Assembly: GCA_031404155.1 (NCBI GenBank)
Contig: JANNGZ010000192.1
Coordinates: 1 to 16,350, forward strand
Origin: JANNGZ01 sp031404155
Lineage (GTDB): Bacteria; Pseudomonadota; Gammaproteobacteria; Burkholderiales; Burkholderiaceae_C
DNA: 16,350 nucleotides
Direction: 5' to 3'
A program made the translations under genes and the position numbers. The notes under the pieces were generated by a model. That model ran no database searches and was not told the DNA's origin. It saw only the letters and a program-made list of their open reading frames with translations. Below, piece after piece: positions 6,288 to 13,244 of this stretch; the first letter of the stretch is position 1; each line of letters starts with the position of its first letter.

Positions 6288-7048
6288 GCCTGTGCCCGTT
6301 CCGCCGCGGTGAACGCCAGCTCCACAAAGGTCTCTTCGAAGTCGCGCTGGCCGGCGCGTGCATTCAGGTCCGCCACCGTGCCTTCGGCCACGGTGTGCCC
6401 GTGGGACACCAGCACCACATGGTCACAAAGCCGCTCCACCTCTTGCATGATGTGGGTGGAGAAGACGATGCACTTGCCCTCGTGGTCGCGCAACCGGCGC
6501 AGCGACTCGCGCAGCGCGCGCGTGGCCAGCACGTCCAGCCCGTTGGTCGGCTCGTCCAGGATGATGTTCGGCGGGTTGTGTACCAGCGCCCGCGCCAGCG
6601 CCGTCTTCATGCGCTCGCCCTGGCTGAAGCCCTCGGTGCGGCGCTCCAGCAGCGGCGTCATCTCCAGCATGTGCGCCAGCACCTCGGCCCGCCGGCACGC
6701 GCTCGTGTCGTCCATGCCTTGCAGGCGCCCGTAGTAGACGATGTTTTCCAGCGCGGTCAGCCTCGGGTACAGCCCGCGGGCGTCGGAGAGCACTCCCATG
6801 CGGGCGCGGGTGAGGTGGGCCTGCCGGGCCACGTCGATGCCGTCGATCGTGATGCGCCCGCCGTCGGGGTAGATCAAGGCCGCGATCATGCGCAGCGTGG
6901 TCGTCTTGCCGGCGCCGTTGGGTCCGAGCAGGCCGGTGATCTGGCCGTCGGCCGCGGTGAAGCTGACCCCGTCCACCGCCTGCACCGCGCGTGCCTTCTT
7001 TCCCTGCCCCTGCACGAAGCGCTTGGACAGTTGATGGACTTCGATCAT
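6284..7048 (-). CDS. ABC transporter ATP-binding protein, NatA-like
   Basis: A 254-residue cytoplasmic ATPase that would power the ABC-2 permease encoded next. It begins MIEVHQLSKRFVQGQGKKAR and has the Walker A motif GPNGAGKTT (about residues 42-50). The Q-loop region is unusual, reading RMGVLSDARGLYPRLTALEN, with no clear glutamine. A signature FSQGERMKTALARALVHNP, Walker B IILDEPTNGLDVLATRALRE and the switch histidine in FSTHIMQEVERLCD follow. QGER in place of the classical SGGQ is common in NatA-type proteins. The ATG at 7046-7048 overlaps the TGA of the upstream hydrolase gene as ATGA, so the two are almost certainly cotranscribed and translationally coupled. The transport direction is most likely export. 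Confidence 0.93.
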   Translation of the reverse strand: MIEVHQLSKRFVQGQGKKARAVQAVDGVSFTAADGQITGLLGPNGAGKTTTLRMIAALIYPDGGRITIDGIDVARQAHLTRARMGVLSDARGLYPRLTALENIVYYGRLQGMDDTSACRRAEVLAHMLEMTPLLERRTEGFSQGERMKTALARALVHNPPNIILDEPTNGLDVLATRALRESLRRLRDHEGKCIVFSTHIMQEVERLCDHVVLVSHGHTVAEGTVADLNARAGQRDFEETFVELAFTAAERAQA

Positions 7049-8535
7049 CGTGCAGCGGCCTCCAGCGCCGAGAAGTTGGGCGGCCGCGGGATCGACAGCG
7101 CACAGGCGGCGTCGACCTTCAGCGCCTCGTCGTCCGTCTCGGCGTCGACAAAGCGGTAGATCACGTCGCGCATGCAGCCGACCGACATCACGCCGTGCCC
7201 CGCGTAGGCCAGCACCAGGTGCCGCGCCTTCGCGCCGAGCGCCTTGGCCGCGCGTTCGCCATGGCGCGGCGGCGTGGCCGGGTCGAGGCCGCCGGAGAGC
7301 AGCAGCGTGGCCGACTTCGCCGGCGGCAGCGTGTAGAACGCCGCCGGCACCTCGCCGCGCGGCCAGGTGGCGCAGCTTTCGCGGTAGAAGTCGGCGAAGC
7401 TGATGCCGTAGTCCGCGCCCGGCGGGTCGACCGACGTGTTCAGGCGCGGCAGGTCCTCGGAACAAATCACCGCCAGGTGCATGCCCATGTAGAGCTGCAT
7501 GCCGCGCCGCCCGCCGAGCGCGGAGGCGAGCGCGGCCAGCGGGCCGAACTGGCCGTTGGCCGCCTGTGAAAGTGCCGGCGGCAACGCCGACGCCAGCATC
7601 GGTGAATACAAGGGCCCGCGCACCATGCCCAGCAGCACATCGCGCGTCAAAGGCACCGGCTCGACACGCCCGAGCAAGGGGTGCGGGATGTTCACCGTGC
7701 GTGGCAACGAGGCGAGCAAGGCGCGCCAGCGCGAACGGAGCTCCGGGTGGCGCTGCGCGCAGGCCGCCTCGCGTTCGCAAGACGCGAACATCGCGTCCAG
7801 CGCCGCCTGGTTGTCCAGCGAAAACGCGGCCGGCAGCGCCATGTCGGGTGGCGCGACGCCGTCAAGCACGCTGCGGCGCACATGCTGCGGAAACTGGCGC
7901 TGGTAGTCCAGCGCCGCGCGTGTGCCGTAGGAAGCACCGACCAGGTTGATGCGCTGCGCGCCGAGCGCCGCACGCACCGCGTCGGCGTCCTGTGTGGCAA
8001 TCGGGGTGCTGTAGAAGCGCAGGTCACCATGCGGCAACTTCTGCAGCGAGGCTTGGCAAGCCGCCAGGCGCGCCCGCTGGCGCCGCAGGTCGAACTGCTC
8101 GGACAGAGGCAGCGCGGGGTCGTCCTCGTCGCATTTCAGCGGCGCGCTGCGCCCGGTGCCACGCTGGTCGATCAGCACGATGTCGCGCCGGTTCGAGAAG
8201 CGCGCCAGCAGGTTCGACAGCCCACCGGCGAGTTCGGTCGCGCTTTGCCCCGGCCCGCCGGCGAAGAAGAACACTGGGTCGGCCTTCTTGTTGCGCGCCA
8301 CCGCCGGCAGCACCGCGTAATGCACATCGATCTGCGGGCCCTGCGGCCGCGCCGGGTCCAGCGCCCGCCGCACGCTGCCACACAAGGCCTCGTGCGACAC
8401 GCCCTTGAGCCGGCACGGCGTGGGCGATGCGGCCGCTGATGCCGGTGGCGAAGGCGGTGCCGCGAGGGCCAGCGCCGGTGCGCTCAACAAGGACAAGACC
8501 AGGAGCAGCAGCGGCGGTGTCGGCATGGCGCGCAT
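7045..8535 (-). CDS. Secreted alpha/beta hydrolase, peptidase S33 / TAP-like
   Basis: A 496-residue exported hydrolase related to S33 prolyl/tripeptidyl aminopeptidases. It starts MRAMPTPPLLLLVLSLLSAP with a signal peptide probably cut after ALALA, followed by a Pro/Ala-rich linker. The alpha/beta-hydrolase core shows the oxyanion segment FFFAGGPGQSA, DIVLIDQRGTGRSAP, and the nucleophile elbow GASYGTR with Ser202. The probable acid is Asp418 in SGGLDPATPP and the base His447 in YAGHGVMS. The late Asp/His region fits the TAP-like C-terminal domain. Six or so cysteines outside the core could form periplasmic disulfides. ATG 8535 is chosen because Arg2 gives a positive signal-peptide n-region; ATG 8526 is an alternative. 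The stop overlaps the ABC ATPase start as ATGA. The natural substrate, peptide or ester, is not known. Confidence 0.87.
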   Translation of the reverse strand: MRAMPTPPLLLLVLSLLSAPALALAAPPSPPASAAASPTPCRLKGVSHEALCGSVRRALDPARPQGPQIDVHYAVLPAVARNKKADPVFFFAGGPGQSATELAGGLSNLLARFSNRRDIVLIDQRGTGRSAPLKCDEDDPALPLSEQFDLRRQRARLAACQASLQKLPHGDLRFYSTPIATQDADAVRAALGAQRINLVGASYGTRAALDYQRQFPQHVRRSVLDGVAPPDMALPAAFSLDNQAALDAMFASCEREAACAQRHPELRSRWRALLASLPRTVNIPHPLLGRVEPVPLTRDVLLGMVRGPLYSPMLASALPPALSQAANGQFGPLAALASALGGRRGMQLYMGMHLAVICSEDLPRLNTSVDPPGADYGISFADFYRESCATWPRGEVPAAFYTLPPAKSATLLLSGGLDPATPPRHGERAAKALGAKARHLVLAYAGHGVMSVGCMRDVIYRFVDAETDDEALKVDAACALSIPRPPNFSALEAAAR

Positions 8536-8538
8536 TGT

Positions 8539-8559
8539 GGCGTGGCGTTGTGCCACGCC
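8539..8559 (-). promoter_or_regulatory. Stem-loop immediately upstream of the hydrolase start
   Basis: On the minus strand GGCGTGGC, a 5-nt loop ACAAC, and GCCACGCC form a perfect 8-bp stem ending 3 nt before the ATG at 8535. If transcribed, it would occupy the ribosome-binding region. As DNA, the dyad overlaps a -10-like CACAAT (8534-8539). No Shine-Dalgarno is seen otherwise. A role in control is inferred only from position. Confidence 0.35.
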
Positions 8560-8708
8560 GGATGCTGCTGCGGCGGCTTGTGAGCCATACGACACGGCTG
8601 CGCGCGCTGGCGGGAGAAAGCGGGCAAGCCTGGGTGAACGCCGGCAAAGGAAGGCGGCGTCGGCGGTGCGCCGCGCGCGGCCGGAATCGCGACGCCATGC
8701 GCCCGGGC

Positions 8709-9080
8709 TCAAGCCTTGGCGAGCATTCGCTGGAGTTCGCCGCTGTCGAGCAATTTTTTCAGGTCATTGGCGCCGCCCACCAGCGTGCCGCCCACAAAGA
8801 TCATCGGGAAGGTTGGCCAGCCGGTCCACATCTTCAGCGCGGTGCGTCGGCGCCACTGGCTGAAGTAGCTGCCGTAGCCGAGGTAGTGGTAGCTCACCCC
8901 TGCCGCGTCGAGCGCCTTGCAGGCTCGCGCCGGGAACGGGTTGCCGCGCATGCCGACGACGAGCACCGGGTGGGCCGCGACGGCCGCGCGCACTTCGGTC
9001 ACCGTGGCCTCATGCAGCCGCGACACGCGCTCGCGGATGGCGGGGTGGACATGCTCTTGATCCAGGACGGCTCGCGGCAT
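8709..9080 (-). CDS. Glutaredoxin-like protein lacking the active-site cysteine
   Basis: A 123-residue thioredoxin-fold protein of the glutaredoxin/Grx4-like family. The C-terminal half is typical: KMWTGWPTFPMIFVGGTLVGG has the T-F-P cis-proline motif (90-92) and the GG-x-x-D glutathione-site element (102-106). The position of the redox motif CPYC or CGFS reads N-P-F-P (47-50), so neither cysteine is present; the only cysteine is Cys54 in the following helix. It is thus unlikely to act as a normal thiol-disulfide reductase and may bind glutathione or a partner instead. I recall related Burkholderiales proteins with a similar NPF motif, so this may be a conserved subfamily; that was not checked. 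The ATG at 9080 has GGAG about 8 nt upstream. It lies 173 bp upstream of the hydrolase operon and is divergent from gst. Confidence 0.82.
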   Translation of the reverse strand: MPRAVLDQEHVHPAIRERVSRLHEATVTEVRAAVAAHPVLVVGMRGNPFPARACKALDAAGVSYHYLGYGSYFSQWRRRTALKMWTGWPTFPMIFVGGTLVGGANDLKKLLDSGELQRMLAKA

Positions 9081-9315
9081 CGGGGGCTCCAGTCGCTTGA
9101 GTTTGCCCGATGCCGCAGCCTGCTGAACTTGCGCTCGCCAGGGTCGGGCGGTACCGGCAAGGGTGAAGGGCGACATGGCGCGGCGCGGCGGCCCGGCCGC
9201 TGCCGTACCCGTCGGCGTACCCGCCAGGCTATGCCGCAGTCGCCCACGCGGGTATCGCACTCGGGCCTATCGTCGCGGCTCTCCTGAAACCTACCCAGTC
9301 TCGAAAGGACCTCTC

Positions 9316-9924
9316 ATGAAGCTCTACTTCAGCCCGGGCGCCTGCTCGTTGTCGCCGCATATCGCGCTGCACGAGTCCGGCCTGCCGTTCACCACGGTGC
9401 TCGCGAACACCCGGACCCATCAACTCGCCGACGGCACCGACTACTACACGATCAACCCCAAGGGGTATGTGCCGCTGCTCGAACTCGACAACGGCGAGCG
9501 CCTGGCCGAGGGCCCGGCGATCGTGCAGTACATCGCCGACCTGGTGCCCGAGAAGAAGCTCGCGCCTGCCGCAGGCACGATGGCGCGATATCGGCTTCAG
9601 GAGTGGCTGACCTTCATCGGCACCGAGGTCCACAAGGGCTCCAGCCCGATGTTCATCCCGACCCTGCCCGAAGAGTCCAAGGCGATCTTTCGCGACAAGC
9701 TGCTCGGCCGCTACAAGTGGGTCGACGCGCAGCTCGAAGGCAAGAGCTATTTGTTGGGCGAGCAGTTCAGCGTCGCCGACGGCTACTTGTTCACGGTGGC
9801 CAATTGGGAGAAGGCGGTCGGGCTGGACTTGAGCGGCCTGAAGCGCCTGGGCGCCTACCGCGAGCGGATCAAGGCGCGCCCTGCGGTGCAGGCGGCGATG
9901 AAGGCCGAGGGTTTGCTGAACTAG
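9316..9924 (+). CDS. Glutathione S-transferase, beta class
   Basis: A 202-residue cytosolic glutathione S-transferase, which conjugates glutathione to electrophiles or binds glutathione in redox protection. The N-terminal thioredoxin-like domain has MKLYFSPGACSLSPHIALHE with the beta-class Cys10. It continues with NPKGYVPLLELDNG holding cis-Pro53, and EGPAIVQYIAD (Glu65, with Gly66-Pro67) for glutathione binding. The all-helical C-terminal domain carries His106-Lys107, as in Proteus and Burkholderia enzymes, and FSVADGYLFTVANW. The start is well set: GAAAGGA lies 6 nt before ATG 9316. The gene stands alone, divergent from the glutaredoxin-like gene and convergent with the thioredoxin-fold gene. 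E. coli gstA is a close family member, but the substrate here is unknown. Confidence 0.95.
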   Translation: MKLYFSPGACSLSPHIALHESGLPFTTVLANTRTHQLADGTDYYTINPKGYVPLLELDNGERLAEGPAIVQYIADLVPEKKLAPAAGTMARYRLQEWLTFIGTEVHKGSSPMFIPTLPEESKAIFRDKLLGRYKWVDAQLEGKSYLLGEQFSVADGYLFTVANWEKAVGLDLSGLKRLGAYRERIKARPAVQAAMKAEGLLN

Positions 9925-9941
9925 TCCCGCCACGGTGCCGG

Positions 9942-9959
9942 GTGCGGGCGGGCCCGCAC
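9942..9959. terminator. GC-rich hairpin between convergent gst and thioredoxin-fold genes
   Basis: GTGCGGGC (9942-9949) pairs with GCCCGCAC (9952-9959), a perfect 8-bp dyad in the 39-bp gap between two convergent genes. A bidirectional terminator would be expected here. There is no T-tract on either side and the loop is very short, so at best it is a weak or atypical terminator. Confidence 0.4.
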
Positions 9960-9963
9960 GCGC

Positions 9964-11571
9964 TCAGCCGGCGCCGGGTTGGGCCGCCGGCTTGAGCAAG
10001 GCCTGGCAGCGTGCGCGCTGGCCGTCCGCGGCCTCGACCTTGCGGCAGAGGCCGTCGAGCTGGCCCTGCAGGCGCGTGATGGCCGCGGTTTGGCTGCCGC
10101 CCTTGTTCCACGCCTGGAGCTTGTTGCCCACCCGCTGCAGCGACCGTGCGCTGCGCTCGTAGAACGCGCCCTTGTCGCGGCTGGCCTCGTCGAACAACTG
10201 CGCCGCGGTTTTCTCGATGCGGCCGGCGTCGCCGGGCGCCAGGTCCACCAGTGCCGCGAGGTAGCTCGAGCCCCATTGCAGCCGCGTTGCCGGGCCCTCG
10301 CTGCGCTCGAAGGCCATCGCGTACCAGCGCAGCGCTTCGTCCTTGTGGCCCTGCTTGCGCGCGTTGCCGCCGAGCTGGCTCATCAGGTAGTAGGGCGAGT
10401 GGCTGCGTGCCAGGTTGCCCTTGAGCAGCGCATCGGAGTCGGCCCACAAACCGGCGCGCCCTTGCAGATAGGCCACCGCGGTGATCACCGCCTGGCGTTC
10501 GTAGCCGTCGCTGATCTCGCGGTCCATGCGTGCGCTGGTTTCGCGCACCTCGCGCAGCAGCGGCTCGGGCAGGCTGACCTGTGCGGCATCATCCTTGCTC
10601 GTCAGGCGGGCCAGGTTCACCCGCGAGATCAACGCCGAGACACGGTCGCCGCGCGAGAGCGTGGTGTCGGCCTGCAGGCGCAGCAGCGCGGCATCGAAAC
10701 GCGCCGCCAGCGCATCGCGCTCCGGGCTCGTCTCGGGAGTCATCAGCTTGACGATGTCGTCGGCGTTGTTGACCAGCACGTCCATCTGGGTGCGCGCGAG
10801 CGTCGGGTCGGCGAGCACACGCTGCAAGCGCTCGCGCAAGGCGGCGTCGGGTTTGATGCCTTTGCCGTCGTCGCTGGCGGCCAGCGCCTTGAGCCACAGC
10901 CTTGTGGTGGTCTCGTTGTCGGGTGCCGAGCCCGGGCGTTCGCTGCGCCGAGCCAGCTCGGCGAGCAGGGTGGCACGTTCGGCGGCGGGCACCAGCTGCG
11001 CCTCGTCGGTGTCCCAGGAGTGGAAGGCGAGCATGCGCCATTCGTTGGCGGCGAGCGGCTTGCCGGCGCGCGCGTCGGCCAGCACCGCCTTGATCGGCCG
11101 GCCGCCGGCCAGGCCGGCCTGCAACAGCGCCATCACCTGGGGCGCATCCGCCTCGCCGGGCAGGCGGGAGATCTCGGCGCCCCCGGCGGTGAACAGGATC
11201 ACCGTCGGGTAGCCGACCACATGGAAGCGGGCGCCGAGCTTTTGCGCACCGGGGCGGTCGCCGTCGACATGCACCGCCACGAACTGCCGTGCCTGCGCCG
11301 CAAAGTCCTGGCGGTTGAACAAGGTGGCCTTGAGCTGGTTGCACGGCGGGCACCAGGTGGCGCCCCAGTAGAGCAGCAGCGGCTTGCCCTCGGCCTTGGC
11401 GCGGGCGAACGCGCGGTCGACGTCGGCGTCCTGCGCCGCGGACACCCAGGCCACGTTGGCCGACGGCAGGCCGGGCGCGGCCTGGCTGGGCCCGCAGACC
11501 ACGACGCCCGCGAGCAGCAGCGCCGCCGCCGCGCGGCGCCAAACAGGAACCCGGGATGGCAACTGAAGCAT
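9964..11571 (-). CDS. Periplasmic thioredoxin-fold protein with long helical C-terminal region
   Basis: A 535-residue exported protein. The N-terminus MLQLPSRVPVWRRAAAALLL with AGVVVCGPSQA is a signal peptide, probably cut near residue 31. A thioredoxin domain follows (about 40-150): LLLYWGATWCPPCNQLKATL with redox motif Cys74-Pro-Pro-Cys77, then VAVHVDGD and VVGYPTVILF with the cis-proline. The remaining 380 or so residues are helical and Ala/Leu/Arg-rich, with repeat-like segments such as KQGHKDEALRWYAMAFERSE resembling TPR or Sel1 helices. It could be a periplasmic thiol reductase or oxidase with a scaffold domain; the partner is unknown. ATG 11571 is chosen for the signal peptide, with weak GGTGAT upstream; an in-frame ATG at 11607 is possible. 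It follows argC by 47 bp on the same strand. Confidence 0.85.
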   Translation of the reverse strand: MLQLPSRVPVWRRAAAALLLAGVVVCGPSQAAPGLPSANVAWVSAAQDADVDRAFARAKAEGKPLLLYWGATWCPPCNQLKATLFNRQDFAAQARQFVAVHVDGDRPGAQKLGARFHVVGYPTVILFTAGGAEISRLPGEADAPQVMALLQAGLAGGRPIKAVLADARAGKPLAANEWRMLAFHSWDTDEAQLVPAAERATLLAELARRSERPGSAPDNETTTRLWLKALAASDDGKGIKPDAALRERLQRVLADPTLARTQMDVLVNNADDIVKLMTPETSPERDALAARFDAALLRLQADTTLSRGDRVSALISRVNLARLTSKDDAAQVSLPEPLLREVRETSARMDREISDGYERQAVITAVAYLQGRAGLWADSDALLKGNLARSHSPYYLMSQLGGNARKQGHKDEALRWYAMAFERSEGPATRLQWGSSYLAALVDLAPGDAGRIEKTAAQLFDEASRDKGAFYERSARSLQRVGNKLQAWNKGGSQTAAITRLQGQLDGLCRKVEAADGQRARCQALLKPAAQPGAG

Positions 11572-11618
11572 CGAAATCACCGCGGGGAGGATTCGCAAAA
11601 CAGGCATGCCGCCGTGGC

Positions 11619-12620
11619 CTACAGCCCGAGGCCTTCGTCGACGCCGAGGCGGACGTTCATCGCTTGCACCGCCGCGCCGCTGGCGCCCTTGCCCAGGTTG
11701 TCCAGGCGGGCGATCAGGATCGCCTGGGTGTCGTCGGCAAAGACGAAGAGGTCGACCCGGTTGCTGTCGTTGCAGGCCTGCACGTCGAAGAAGCCCTGCT
11801 CCAGCGTGTCCGGGTCCGACAGCGGCATCACGCGGATGAAGCGCTCACCCGCATAACGCTGCTCGAACACCTGTTGCAGGCGCCGCGCGCTGACGCCGGG
11901 CGCGAGCTGGCTGAACTGCAGCGGCACCGTCACCGCCAGGCCCTTGTAGAAGTTGCCCACGATCGGCATGAACACCGGCTTCACGGTGAGGCCGGTGTGC
12001 ACGAGCATCTCGGGAATATGTTTGTGCGCGAGCTTCAGTCCGTAGGGCCGCGGCGAGAGCAAACGTGCGTCGCCGCCGCCCTTGCCGACTGCGCCGCCCT
12101 TGCCGGCTCCCCCGCCCGACGCGAAGGCTGCGTCGGAAGCTTCGTATTGCTCGATCATTTTCTTGCCGCCGCCCGAGTAGCCGGTGATCGAGGTGGCCGA
12201 GAGCGCCGCGTCGCGTGGCACCAGGCCCGCGTCGACCAGCGGGCGCAGCAGCAGGATGAAGCTCGACGCGTGGCAGCCGGGGTTGGCGATGCGCTTGGCC
12301 TGGCGCAGCGCCTCGCGCTGGCCGGGCGCGAGTTCCGGCAGGCCAAAAACCCAACCCGGTGCAGTGCGATGGGCTGTACTGGCGTCTATCAAGCAGGTGT
12401 TGGGGTTGCTCACCAGCGCCGCCGCTTCCTTGGCGGCCGCGTCGGGCAGGCAGAGGAAGGCGACGTCCGCGGCGTTGAGCAAACGCGCGCGCTCGGCGTT
12501 GTCCTTGCGCTTGTCCGCCGCGATCTTCAGCACCTCGATGTCGGCGCGCGCGGCCAGGTACTCGTGGATGCGCAGGCCGGTGGTGCCTTCCTGGCCGTCG
12601 ACAAAGACCTTGAACGTCAT
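11619..12620 (-). CDS. argC: N-acetyl-gamma-glutamyl-phosphate reductase, type 2 (ArgC)
   Basis: ArgC reduces N-acetylglutamyl phosphate to the semialdehyde with NADPH, the third step of arginine synthesis. The 333-residue sequence fits the short type 2 form: MTFKVFVDGQEGTTGLRIHE (nucleotide-binding start), DVAFLCLPDAAAKEA, DASTAHRTAPGWVFGLPEL, the catalytic Cys116 in IANPGCHASSF, ITGYSGGGKKMI, and HKHIPEM with the active-site histidine region near 199-201. It is about 20 residues longer than usual because of a Gly-rich segment at about 164-184 (ASGGGAGKGGAVGKGGG), whose DNA holds an 18-bp-period repeat. AAAGG precedes ATG 12620 at about 7 nt. It is the first gene of a minus-strand pair with the thioredoxin-fold gene and is divergent from the RBBP9-type gene. 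Confidence 0.96.
   Translation of the reverse strand: MTFKVFVDGQEGTTGLRIHEYLAARADIEVLKIAADKRKDNAERARLLNAADVAFLCLPDAAAKEAAALVSNPNTCLIDASTAHRTAPGWVFGLPELAPGQREALRQAKRIANPGCHASSFILLLRPLVDAGLVPRDAALSATSITGYSGGGKKMIEQYEASDAAFASGGGAGKGGAVGKGGGDARLLSPRPYGLKLAHKHIPEMLVHTGLTVKPVFMPIVGNFYKGLAVTVPLQFSQLAPGVSARRLQQVFEQRYAGERFIRVMPLSDPDTLEQGFFDVQACNDSNRVDLFVFADDTQAILIARLDNLGKGASGAAVQAMNVRLGVDEGLGL
12075..12105 (+). repeat. 18-bp-period internal repeat in argC
   Basis: GCCGCCCTTGCCG occurs at 12075-12087 and again at 12093-12105. On the argC strand it encodes two G-K-G-G units in a glycine-rich loop. It looks like a recent tandem duplication tolerated by a surface loop. Confidence 0.75.
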
Positions 12621-12698
12621 GGTGAACCTTTCGCGCGCGGATTGAAAATGGCGAGCCGCGACAATCTGGGGCACAGGATAAGGCAAGCCCAAAGCCCC

Positions 12699-13244
12699 AT
12701 GGTCAGCGACCTGCATGTTCTCCTTCTGCCGGGTTGGCTCGGCTCCGGGCCCGGCCATTGGCAGACGCTGTGGTACCAAAGCCATGGCGACCGCCGGGTC
12801 GAGCAGGCCGACTGGCAGCAGCCGCTGCGCGGCGACTGGATGGTGCGCCTGGAAGAGGCCGTGCTCGCCGCCGACCGGCCGCTGCTGCTGGCCGCGCACA
12901 GCCTCGGCTGCCACCTGGTGGCCGCCTGGGCCGCGCATTCGAAACACACCGCGAAGGTGCGTGGCGCCCTGCTCGTCGCGCCACCGGACCTGACCCGCGA
13001 CGACGCCCCGCCGCAGCTCTTCTCGTGGCGGCAGGTGGTGCGACAGCGCTTGCCGTTTCGCGCCCTCGTGGTGGCGAGCGACAACGACCCGTTCGCAGCC
13101 CGGTCGGCAACAGAGCGCCTGGCCGCCGACTGGGGCGCGCCGGTCGAATGGCTCCGCGGCGCCGGCCATGTCAATGCCGACTCCGGCCTCGCTGACTGGG
13201 CGCAGGGCCGGGTCTGGCTGCAAGACCTTGGGTGCGCGACATGA
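12699..13244 (+). CDS. RBBP9/YdeN family alpha/beta hydrolase
   Basis: A 181-residue cytosolic serine hydrolase of the RBBP9/YdeN family. It begins MVSDLHVLLLPGWLGSGPGH with the family's P-G-W/N-x-G-S oxyanion region, then HWQTLW and DWMVRLEEAV. The nucleophile elbow is AAHSLGCHLVA with Ser68. VVASDNDPF holds the acid, Asp128 or Asp130, and GAGHVNADSG holds His157. All catalytic residues are present, so it should be active, but the physiological substrate of this family is not known. ATG 12699 matches the family N-terminus; no good Shine-Dalgarno is seen, while GACAAT at 12660-12665 could be a -10. It is divergent from argC (78-bp gap) and its stop overlaps the next gene's start as ATGA. Confidence 0.92.
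   Translation: MVSDLHVLLLPGWLGSGPGHWQTLWYQSHGDRRVEQADWQQPLRGDWMVRLEEAVLAADRPLLLAAHSLGCHLVAAWAAHSKHTAKVRGALLVAPPDLTRDDAPPQLFSWRQVVRQRLPFRALVVASDNDPFAARSATERLAADWGAPVEWLRGAGHVNADSGLADWAQGRVWLQDLGCAT

Noticed and set aside
9205..9221. Direct repeat of CGTACCCG upstream of gst as a regulator site
   Set aside because: The 8-bp repeat is short and GC-rich, with no symmetry or promoter context to support it.
9979..11856. Long open frame (625 codons) on the plus strand opposite the thioredoxin-fold gene and the end of argC
   Set aside because: High-GC DNA gives long antisense frames; its residues are rich in Arg, Gly, His and Gln with no domain, while the opposite strand encodes recognised proteins.
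11556..12698. Upstream extension of the RBBP9-type hydrolase into a 562-residue fusion protein
   Set aside because: The extension is the antisense of argC; the hydrolase family N-terminus begins at 12699.
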